From Pelotomaculum sp. UBA3103 (GTDB taxonomy: Bacteria > Bacillota > Desulfotomaculia > Desulfotomaculales > Pelotomaculaceae): DNA of 33,952 nt. Position 1 is the stretch's first letter. Each line of letters opens with the position of its first letter. Positions 8,262-14,716 of this stretch are shown piece after piece. The notes under the pieces were generated by a model. The model saw only the letters and a list, made by a program, of their open reading frames with translations. It ran no database searches and was not told the origin of the DNA. The DNA lies in the NCBI GenBank assembly GCA_002365855.1, contig DFAP01000126.1, forward strand, positions 1 to 33,952, read 5' to 3'. A program made the position numbers and the translations under genes.

Positions 8262-8996
8262 ATGGTGGAAGAATTGAAACTCGAAATGGCGCTCAAGGAT
8301 ATGGCCTTTGCACTTGGATGGGATTATTGCGGTTTTGCAGACTTAACAGCACACCATTCTTACATGGAATGGTTTTGCGGTGATTTTATCCGTCAATTTC
8401 CAATGGCAGTCTCACTAGTTTACCGTCTTTCTGACGCGGTAGTCGATGCCATAGAAAGGCAGGAAAAAGACAAAATTCTCTCTTTTCACAACTATAATTA
8501 CTATGCGGTTGATTATCTTCAAAATACCGGAGCAGTTAAAATTGCCCGTATGCTAGAGAGGAACGGATGGATGGCATATCCAGTGGCTGCATCATTTAGC
8601 GTACACAACGATCGTTTGGCAGGACTTGTATCACATAAACTGGTGGCTAGACTGGCAGGTTTGGGATGGATTGGGAAAAACGGTCTTTTCTTGACACCAG
8701 AGGACGGACCCCGCGTGCGCCTGTCCACTATTCTGACCGACGCTTCGCTAAAGACAGGAAAGGTGATGGAATCAGGCTGTCGTGCCTGTCAAATATGCAC
8801 CCTGGCTTGTCCGGCAGGGGCCATTAAGGGCGATGAATTCAGCGAAAGCAAGACAGATACAGATCGATTTGACCCTAAGCGTTGCTACGATTTTATGGAA
8901 AAACGAAAAAAGGTTTGGGGAATTGAAATTGAACGGTGTGTATGCGGTTTATGTGTAGCTGTTTGCCCTTACGGAAAAAGAAAAAACAATGTGTAA
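8262..8996 (+). CDS. QueG-like protein with two [4Fe-4S] clusters
   Basis: A 244-residue protein related to the catalytic core of epoxyqueuosine reductase. The conserved GWIGKNGLFLTPEDGPRVRL stretch (residues 135-153) precedes two ferredoxin-like cysteine sets: Cys173, 176, 179, 183 and Cys226, 228, 231, 235. True QueG is longer (about 350 residues or more) with a C-terminal HEAT-like region, which is absent; such short forms are usually called 4Fe-4S double-cluster proteins and need not act on queuosine. The corrinoid-binding status cannot be judged here. It is separated from the importer by a terminator, and no promoter or strong ribosome site is clear; ATG at 8286 is an alternative start. 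Confidence 0.7.
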   Translation: MVEELKLEMALKDMAFALGWDYCGFADLTAHHSYMEWFCGDFIRQFPMAVSLVYRLSDAVVDAIERQEKDKILSFHNYNYYAVDYLQNTGAVKIARMLERNGWMAYPVAASFSVHNDRLAGLVSHKLVARLAGLGWIGKNGLFLTPEDGPRVRLSTILTDASLKTGKVMESGCRACQICTLACPAGAIKGDEFSESKTDTDRFDPKRCYDFMEKRKKVWGIEIERCVCGLCVAVCPYGKRKNNV

Positions 8997-9054
8997 GTGA
9001 TATAAAATTATTCTATTTAAAACTTATCAAGAAAGTACATTTTTACAGCGGAAT

Positions 9055-9087
9055 AAAAGGCTGCCGACATCACTTTTGTCGACAGCC
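9055..9087 (-). terminator. intrinsic terminator for the second double-cubane gene
   Basis: A 10-bp stem with one mismatch (GGCTGCCGAC at 9059-9068 with GTCGACAGCC at 9078-9087) lies between convergent genes. Read on the minus strand it is followed by TTTTATT, which fits termination of the leftward gene; there is no T-run on the plus strand. Confidence 0.65.
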
Positions 9088-9121
9088 CAAAGCCCCTTCG
9101 AAGGATTTATTTGTGTAATAA

Positions 9122-10408
9122 TTATGCTTTTTTACCGGCCAGCATCTCAAAAAACGCCTCGATTCTTGTTTTCAGCTGCCCCGAGTCCTCCTGGCTATAA
9201 TCCGTTTCAATCTTCAGCAGGGGGATATTGTGTTCTTTTAAAACAGTTTCCACCCGGTTAGATTCAATCATGTATGGATCGCAAAATGCCAGGGAGCAGT
9301 GGATGATCCCGTCGGCCTTGTATTCTTTAGCCAACGATACCAGTTTGTCAGTTCGGGCAATATTGGGTGTGAAGCAGGCGCAGTTTATATCAAGATACCG
9401 TTCTGCAAGGGTTTCAACCAATCTTTCGATGTTTTCGCCCTCTTCAGGCACGGTGTTTTCGAAGTAGCGCAGACCTGTACACATTTCTTCGGCTACAATT
9501 ACGGCGCCGGTACTTTCGATAATATGCGGCACTTTCCAGTTTGGGACAGCCATCGGTGTGCCGGACACAATTATCCGCAGCGAGCCTTTATCGCCGACAC
9601 CTTTACCTTCACCTACTCTGGTTTCCAACTCGTCGCAGAGAAGGTTCACCTGTGAAGTAAACCTGTCAACATCATCATACATAGCGATCTGTTCTATGAG
9701 GAGACTGTCCTTGCCGCTAATCGGAGCAGGATTGCTTCGACGCAGGTTCGACATGCGCAGCAGTGCCCGGCGCTTGTTATTAACATCCCTGATTGAACGT
9801 TCCAATGAGTCGAAGGTAATACTGTTTCCCGTTGTTTCCTCGACTTTAGATAGGAATTCCTGGAATTCGCTGAGCCACAGGGTTTTATCTTTTTCGCGTT
9901 TCATCTGAGGGGTCTCAATAACATGGACTGGCACATAGTCGTTTAAGATTTCAAAGGCCTTCTTTTTGCCATCGCAAGTAGTTTCTCCCACGACCAGATC
10001 ACATGACTCGAAATAAGGGCAGACTTTACCCAGTTTGAATCCCATAAAGGATTTAATAAGCGGGCAGATATTTCTTGGCAGTACTTTTTCCGCATGTGCG
10101 GCGCCTATTTCAACTCCAGAGCACAGTCCAACGCATATGCCGCCTGCGGCACGGACTATTTCTTCCGGCACAAAAACGCAGAATGCTCCTACTACTTTTC
10201 CACCTTTAGCTTTGTGCTCCTGCAGTTCCTGGACACGCAGCCCATGTATCTCGCTCACAACAAAATCGAAATATTCCATACCGTCCGGCCTGTTTTGCTG
10301 TTTCATATAAACTTCCCCGTAGGTAGGCGGCAGGATCTTCATCAGTTGGTCGTGTGCTTCCAGGTCAACCCCGATGGATTCCCACATTTGCCGGTAGTCA
10401 TTTGACAT
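9122..10408 (-). CDS. double-cubane-cluster-containing anaerobic reductase, second paralogue
   Basis: A 428-residue paralogue of the protein at 3821-5056. Cysteines 77, 96, 115 (RNICPLIKS), 130 (GKVCPYF) and 145 (TTCDGKKK) match positions 61, 80, 99, 114 and 129 of the other copy with a constant 16-residue offset; EMCTG, NCACFTPN and AFCDPY follow. By family it should reduce a small substrate with ATP-driven electrons from an activator, but no activator lies next to it, so it may borrow the one at 3032-3811. The ATG at 10408 has AAAGGAG eight bases upstream, so I prefer it to an ATG 11 codons earlier. The upstream leftward gene is a twin-P-loop ATPase, 453 bases away. Confidence 0.85.
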   Translation of the reverse strand: MSNDYRQMWESIGVDLEAHDQLMKILPPTYGEVYMKQQNRPDGMEYFDFVVSEIHGLRVQELQEHKAKGGKVVGAFCVFVPEEIVRAAGGICVGLCSGVEIGAAHAEKVLPRNICPLIKSFMGFKLGKVCPYFESCDLVVGETTCDGKKKAFEILNDYVPVHVIETPQMKREKDKTLWLSEFQEFLSKVEETTGNSITFDSLERSIRDVNNKRRALLRMSNLRRSNPAPISGKDSLLIEQIAMYDDVDRFTSQVNLLCDELETRVGEGKGVGDKGSLRIIVSGTPMAVPNWKVPHIIESTGAVIVAEEMCTGLRYFENTVPEEGENIERLVETLAERYLDINCACFTPNIARTDKLVSLAKEYKADGIIHCSLAFCDPYMIESNRVETVLKEHNIPLLKIETDYSQEDSGQLKTRIEAFFEMLAGKKA

Positions 10409-10466
10409 AAGCAGCACTCCTTTTTTTAATTTGTTAATCATATTAACTTAGCGCTTGGCACATTGA

Positions 10467-10497
10467 TTTATAGCTATGAATAATATTTCTTTTGCAA
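10467..10497 (-). promoter_or_regulatory. weak candidate promoter for second double-cubane gene
   Basis: Minus strand TTGCAA (10492-10497) and TATAAA (10467-10472) with a 19-base spacer, about 60 bases upstream of the start. The spacing is longer than ideal. Confidence 0.3.
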
Positions 10498-10768
10498 CAT
10501 TGATAAACCTTTATTAATCTCATTTGAATATTTTATATATGTTGGCGACAGCATTGAGAAGATTAATTAATTTTTGTGCATTCTAAAACACCTTTATTTA
10601 CCTTCAATCCAAAATTAACGAAAAGAAGGCCCAACTACTTAGGCGCAATTTTTTAGTGGCTTAAAATGAGCGTTATAGTTGTAAAAAATGTTATAAACTG
10701 GATGTTTTTTTGTTTAATACTTACAAAAACAGTAATATAAATTTAATTCTATGAGTTTTTGAAACGGT

Positions 10769-10799
10769 AAGAGGACTCATCAGTTAAAGGAGTCCTCTT
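10769..10799 (-). terminator. hairpin, possible terminator of the twin-P-loop ATPase gene
   Basis: AAGAGGACTC and GAGTCCTCTT pair perfectly over 10 bp with an 11-base loop, 62 bases after the ATPase stop. Neither strand has a good T-run directly after the stem, so it may act as an RNA-stabilising hairpin or factor-assisted terminator. Confidence 0.45.
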
Positions 10800-10861
10800 G
10801 TTTAAAAGATTATTTATTTTTAAATATTAGTGTAAAAAAATAACATGGCGGGAACACAGTA

Positions 10862-11965
10862 TTATTTATCAGCCAGTTCCAGTATCCTGGCCAGGGTTTT
10901 TTCCCTGCGTGCATCTATTGCATCGAAATCCATGTAAGGGATGTAGTAGTTTTCCAACTCGTCATGCAATTTTTTCGCCCGGCCGATAAACGATACGGCC
11001 TGTTCCATACACTGCCGGTACATGCCTCTTGCGGCGCCTTTTTCGGCCAGGTAAGCCTCGTTGATTAAGGGGTCCACGCAGGCCATGGTGTCGATAGTGC
11101 AGTCATAGCGCTTGGGGTAGTAGATATGAGGCTCAACATTGTTTATTACCGCAATATTTAACTCATAAATTACCAGGTGGTCTATGGAATTTGGGTTCAG
11201 CGCGCAGTGAAATGCAGTTGCGTTATAACCCCGGGCTAACGCCGCTTCCATCAGGCGTTGGACCAGGATAGACTTACCAGTCCCGTCATCACCATTGATG
11301 ATATAGCGCTTATTCAGACCGCCGACTATTGTTTCCAGGTGACTAACAGGCCCGTCAGGGGTGATAGCGGTAGCAAACAGGTGACGCGCCTTGGGGTTAT
11401 CTGTGAGCCTGGGTTTGCCCTCGAATATTTCATGGGTCAGCTCCAGCGCCATCCTGTTGAATGCACCCACATTGAAAGCGCCGCTGTCAACATAATAAGA
11501 TTCCACTTCGTCAAGGAAAAGCTTCGCGCCGGCAAGGTAGGTATAAGCGTGTTTAAACAGGCGTGCGATTTCTTTGCCGCAGGAGAGGATAGCTTTTTTA
11601 TTCTTACCTATGCCCTGAATATCCCAGTGTTCGCCAAGGTTGATAATCTCGTCAAAAGCGCCTGGATTCTTTGGGTCCACTATATGCGGGGCCGTACCAT
11701 CAAGCATTGCCACGCCAATAGACGGAATGCAGATGCCGTCAAGCGAGCCGTTGTCGGATGAACAGCAGTGGTACTCAAGGTCATATCCACGCTCCAGCAG
11801 CTCCTGTCCGATTTTGCGCATGAAAGTTGATTTGCCGACACCCGGACCGCCCTTCAGAATAAAGATTCGTGAGGCGTCATTTTCAATAATATTATCGTAA
11901 AAGGAATAAAATCCATAGGCCGTATTGCCCCCTGGAAACATTTTTACAAACTTGCCTTTACCCAA
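10862..11965 (-). CDS. twin P-loop ATPase, PRK06851-type, function unknown
   Basis: A 367-residue cytoplasmic protein made of two related nucleotide-binding halves. The first Walker A is GGPGVGKST (39-47), the second GDDGTGKS (225-232). Each is followed by the same pattern: a strand, a Cys-containing YHCCSSD / FHCALNP segment, and a GTAPHIVDP / NVEPHIYYP motif, so the protein looks like an internal duplication. It resembles the conserved but uncharacterised PRK06851 family of Firmicutes. Start is TTG at 11965, ten bases after AAGGAGG. The upstream region has pairing potential for a structured RNA. Its placement before a double-cubane reductase may be meaningful or chance. Confidence 0.75.
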   Translation of the reverse strand: MGKGKFVKMFPGGNTAYGFYSFYDNIIENDASRIFILKGGPGVGKSTFMRKIGQELLERGYDLEYHCCSSDNGSLDGICIPSIGVAMLDGTAPHIVDPKNPGAFDEIINLGEHWDIQGIGKNKKAILSCGKEIARLFKHAYTYLAGAKLFLDEVESYYVDSGAFNVGAFNRMALELTHEIFEGKPRLTDNPKARHLFATAITPDGPVSHLETIVGGLNKRYIINGDDGTGKSILVQRLMEAALARGYNATAFHCALNPNSIDHLVIYELNIAVINNVEPHIYYPKRYDCTIDTMACVDPLINEAYLAEKGAARGMYRQCMEQAVSFIGRAKKLHDELENYYIPYMDFDAIDARREKTLARILELADK

Positions 11966-11996
11966 TAAATTTTCGCCTCCTTTTAATTAATAGGTT

Positions 11997-12098
11997 TTCG
12001 GACTTCGCTATTATCAGAAAAATAGCTTTCCTCCCTGTCCGAAGCAAAGAAAACACCGGGAAAACGGTACGAACGAATTTTTGCTTTCCCTGGCGTTC
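11997..12098 (-). promoter_or_regulatory. structured 5' leader candidate upstream of twin-P-loop ATPase
   Basis: Two folded units are predicted. Near the gene, TTCGGAC (11997-12003) pairs with GTCCGAA (12037-12043), with GCTATT/AATAGC (12007-12012/12021-12026) nested inside. Further upstream, GGGAAA (12058-12063) pairs with TTTCCC (12085-12090), while GAACG in its loop (12071-12075) can pair with CGTTC outside (12094-12098): an H-type pseudoknot. I do not recognise a known riboswitch class. The strand is inferred from the downstream gene. Confidence 0.4.
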
Positions 12099-12200
12099 TT
12101 ACCTCAGATTATTAAATTTCGAACATACAGTATAATATATGTATACTTTACAACTATATGTTACCCGGACTGCAAGTGTTTTGCCTTTTGATGGCCTGTT

Positions 12201-12410
12201 ATGAACGTTTTCTATGTAAACGGAGCCGGTGATAGCACACCCATTAATTCCCTCCAAGAAAACGGTAAGCTGATAAATGAGTTGTCACCACTCTGGTACT
12301 ATGTCAGAGCCGACGATTCCCTGGAAGAAAAAAGATCAACGCGTTCTGGGAGGTCGTCAATTGCAAGTTTTAAATATTTAATGGATATATTAATAAGCTA
12401 CATCGTTTGA
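12201..12410 (+). pseudogene. glycosyl hydrolase family 18 fragment
   Basis: A 69-codon frame whose first ~45 residues (VNGAGDSTPINSLQENG, then LSPLWYYVRADDSLEE) resemble the first strand and second beta strand of GH18 domains from spore peptidoglycan hydrolases (YaaH/SleL-like). The sequence then loses similarity and stops; the catalytic DGxDxDxE region, signal peptide and LysM repeats are absent. It has no clear ribosome site. Best read as a decayed remnant of a spore-cortex or cell-wall hydrolase gene. The stretch from 11966 to 12503 otherwise holds only leader and promoter elements. Confidence 0.5.
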
Positions 12411-12440
12411 CATATGCTATCTTTTTTAAAATGTCCATGT

Positions 12441-12489
12441 TACAATACATAACAACTACAGTGGGATAGTATGTTTAATATGCTTTTTT
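12441..12489 (+). promoter_or_regulatory. promoter and possible degenerate ANTAR leader of first regulator
   Basis: A -10-like TACAAT (12441-12446) precedes a small hairpin, ACTA/TAGT closed by a C-A mismatch, with hexaloop AGTGGG (12460-12465), which has A at position 1 and G at 4. Overlapping it is a weak terminator: AGTAT/ATGCT (12468-12472/12480-12484) and six T (12484-12489), immediately before the ribosome site. Only one hexaloop is visible, so this is a weak case. Confidence 0.35.
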
Positions 12490-12503
12490 GAAAGGTGCGT
12501 CCT

Positions 12504-13088
12504 ATGTTCGGGACCAGGATAGTCATCGCCGATGCTGACACTGGTTATCGGAAAACGTTAAAAGACACCCTGTTACAGGCAGGTTATCTTGTGACGGGTG
12601 AAATAGGGGACGCACGCAGCGCCCTCAGGGTTATTTTTCAAACAGAGCCCGACCTCGTGATCATGGACTCAAAATTGCCTGGTTCTGAAGGGTTGGGGAT
12701 CGTCAGGCTGATTGAAGAACACCGTGCGGCTCCATTGATCCTGCTGGCCGAGTCCCACGACCAGAACATTCTGGAAGAGGCAAAAGGTTTCTGGATCTTC
12801 GGATACCTTGTAAAACCAGTAGCTGACGTACAGCTATTTCCGGCTATTGAAATAGCTATCGCCAACTTCCGTAAGTTCATTGATCTCGAAGAGGAAAATA
12901 AACGGCTCAAAAAGGCTCTGGAAGATAGAAAGCTAGTTGAAAAGGCCAAGGGAATGGTCATGGAATTAAGGGGACTCAGCGAAAAAGAAGCCTACAAGTA
13001 TCTGCGGAAACTTAGTATGGACAGCTGTGTTCCCATAGTCAGAGTTGCCCGCCAAATAATAAACGATTTTAACGAACAAATTGACTGA
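12504..13088 (+). CDS. ANTAR response regulator 1 (transcription antiterminator)
   Basis: A 194-residue protein: receiver domain (about 1-120), a coiled-coil linker (LEEENKRLKKALEDRK) and a C-terminal ANTAR RNA-binding domain (about 135-190, with VEKAKGMVMELRGLSEKEAYKYLRK). The receiver keeps acidic Asp10 and Asp12, phosphoacceptor Asp55 and Lys104, but the usual switch Thr is Ala82. ANTAR proteins bind paired hexaloop RNA hairpins and prevent formation of an overlapping terminator. Such elements surround this gene and its neighbours, and the next gene is a glutamine-synthetase homologue, so its role should be nitrogen-responsive antitermination. No sensor kinase is adjacent. ATG at 12504 fits the AAAGGTG ribosome site; an in-frame GTG three codons earlier overlaps that site. 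Confidence 0.9.
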   Translation: MFGTRIVIADADTGYRKTLKDTLLQAGYLVTGEIGDARSALRVIFQTEPDLVIMDSKLPGSEGLGIVRLIEEHRAAPLILLAESHDQNILEEAKGFWIFGYLVKPVADVQLFPAIEIAIANFRKFIDLEEENKRLKKALEDRKLVEKAKGMVMELRGLSEKEAYKYLRKLSMDSCVPIVRVARQIINDFNEQID

Positions 13089-13125
13089 ATTTTTCGTATA
13101 TATTATATTTTTTTTATATTTTTAG

Positions 13126-13153
13126 TTGATTTTTTAATATTAGATGGTATAAT
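13126..13153 (+). promoter_or_regulatory. sigma-A promoter of glutamine-synthetase-like gene
   Basis: TTGATT (13126-13131) and a perfect TATAAT (13148-13153) are separated by 16 bases, in an AT-rich region 38 bases after the regulator stop. Transcripts would begin just upstream of the hexaloop/terminator element. Confidence 0.65.
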
Positions 13154-13177
13154 TTTAACATCATAAAAAAATACTCA

Positions 13178-13232
13178 GGGCAAAGGCGTCCACTTAAAGA
13201 CCTTATTTATTCAGGTCTTGAGGGGCGTTTTT
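13178..13232 (+). promoter_or_regulatory. ANTAR-type attenuator (single hexaloop) before glutamine-synthetase-like gene
   Basis: GGGC/GTCC (13178-13181/13188-13191) closes the hexaloop AAAGGC, with A1 and G4. An intrinsic terminator follows: AAGACCT/AGGTCTT (13197-13203/13213-13219), extendable outward using the 3' half of the hexaloop hairpin against GAGGGGCG, and five T (13228-13232). The hairpin and the extended terminator are therefore alternatives, as ANTAR antitermination requires. A first hairpin (P1) is not visible between the promoter and this element. Confidence 0.6.
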
Positions 13233-13257
13233 ATTTTACCAGGAGGCTTGGTGTTTT

Positions 13258-14586
13258 TTGAAAACTTTCTACAAAGAAGAAGTCATGGAAAAGGCAAAAG
13301 AAAATAACGTAAAATTCATCCGGCTGCAGTTCACCGATATTTTCGGGTTTTTTAAAAACATCGCAATCACTGTTGAAGAGCTGGAGAGGGCACTGGAAGG
13401 TCAAATCATATTTGACAGCTCGGTAATTGAGGGTTTTGTGCGTAACAGGGAAAGTGACATCTTCCTTTATCCCGATCCGGCAACTTTCGAAATATTTCCA
13501 TGGCGGCCCCGTGATGGCTCTGTTGCCCGCCTTATCTGTGACGTTTATTCGCCGGACGGTAATCCTTATCCCGGCTGTTCCCGCTCAGCCCTTAAAAAGG
13601 TTGCAAAAAAGGCTTCAGGGTTAGGTTATCAGCTTCAGGTAGGCGCGCAGGTCGAATTCTTTTTGTTCAAAATTGATGAACAGGGTAATCCGACCACTAT
13701 CACCCATGATCAGGCGGGATACTGTGACCTGTCGCCCGCAGACCTGGGGGAAAACGCCCGGCGGGACATGGTGCTGACCCTTGAGGAGATGGGTTTTGAG
13801 ATTTCTACGTCTCACCACGAGATAGCCCCTGGCCAGCACGAGATCTTTATTAAGGAAGACAGCGCACCAGCTATATCTGATAAAATAGCTACTTTTAAAT
13901 TTGTGGTTCGAACCGTTGCCCAGAGGCATGGGCTTCATGCCTCATTTATGCCAAAGCCTGTCGGGCATTTGAATGGCTCTGGAATGCACCTTCACCAGTT
14001 CCTGTGGAGTCAGGGTAATAATAGTTTCAATGATCCGGCGGGAGATTTAGGATTAAGTGAAACGGCTCAATATTATATCGGAGGCATACTGAACCATGCG
14101 CATTCTATTGCAGCTATTGCCAACCCGCTGGTTAACTCCTATAAGCGTCTTTTATCAAACAACCTGTGTCCGGTACTGGTAGCATGGTCAGAGCGTAACC
14201 GCAGCACCATGATCCGTGTGCCTGCACAGCGTGGGGACGGAGCCAGGATTATTCTGCGCAGTCCTGACCCAGCCTGCAACCCGTACCTTGTCCTGGCATC
14301 TTCGTTGGGCGCGGGATTACAGGGCATAACCGCGAAGACTAAACCATCGCCTCCCCGGCCCGAAAACGGCCACGGCAATGACAGCTTCGAGGGTAATTCC
14401 GGGCAGGAGAGGCTTCCCCGCTGCCTCGGTGAATCTTTAAGCTTTTTGGCCAAAGACGAAGTGGTCCAGGAAGCTTTGGGAAAATACATCTACAAGCGTT
14501 TTCTGGAAAGTAAAGAATTGGAGTGGGAGCGGTTCCAGGCCGAAGTGCACCAGTGGGAACTGGATGAATACCTTAAAAACTTTTAG
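13258..14586 (+). CDS. glutamine synthetase homologue lacking key active-site glutamates
   Basis: A 442-residue type I glutamine synthetase homologue, co-linear with the paralogue at 17535-18872. It keeps much of the fold: FDSSVIEGF, Glu133, HHEIAPGQHE (Glu188, Glu195), GSGMH with His244, NSYKRL and the AWSERNRS arginines. Three glutamates are replaced. The metal ligand in GPELEFF is Gln131 (GAQVEFF), the flap glutamate of GFEAP is Leu303 (NNLCP), and the metal ligand in RIELRSPDP is Ile332. The C-terminal NIYEMT region is also lost. Catalysis is therefore unlikely; a structural, sensing or hetero-oligomeric role is more plausible. Start: TTG at 13258 after AGGAGG. An attenuator precedes it and the FMN protein gene follows. 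Confidence 0.9.
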   Translation: MKTFYKEEVMEKAKENNVKFIRLQFTDIFGFFKNIAITVEELERALEGQIIFDSSVIEGFVRNRESDIFLYPDPATFEIFPWRPRDGSVARLICDVYSPDGNPYPGCSRSALKKVAKKASGLGYQLQVGAQVEFFLFKIDEQGNPTTITHDQAGYCDLSPADLGENARRDMVLTLEEMGFEISTSHHEIAPGQHEIFIKEDSAPAISDKIATFKFVVRTVAQRHGLHASFMPKPVGHLNGSGMHLHQFLWSQGNNSFNDPAGDLGLSETAQYYIGGILNHAHSIAAIANPLVNSYKRLLSNNLCPVLVAWSERNRSTMIRVPAQRGDGARIILRSPDPACNPYLVLASSLGAGLQGITAKTKPSPPRPENGHGNDSFEGNSGQERLPRCLGESLSFLAKDEVVQEALGKYIYKRFLESKELEWERFQAEVHQWELDEYLKNF

Positions 14587-14716
14587 ATGTTCAAGTTAAA
14601 TTTATTTTGAGGGGAGGTAACGGGGAGATAAGAAGGCGGAGCCTGAAAAAGCGAGCTGGAGTTGAAGGTGCTTTATCAGTTAATTAGAGAGATAAGAATC
14701 AGGAGGATGGTAACGA

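Larger units (their letters stand above)
10409..10861. other. AT-rich intergenic region
   Basis: A 453-base stretch between two leftward genes holds no convincing gene. It contains a possible minus-strand promoter for the reductase (10467-10497) and a perfect hairpin at 10769-10799, both listed separately. Nothing else stands out. Confidence 0.6.

Noticed and set aside
12121..12160. AGTATA/TATACT inverted repeat as an operator or promoter
   Set aside because: AT-only short repeat in an AT-rich spacer with no gene suitably placed; too likely by chance.
14587..14716. ANTAR element before the FMN protein gene
   Set aside because: The purine-rich spacer has no hexaloop hairpin or T-run that I can find.
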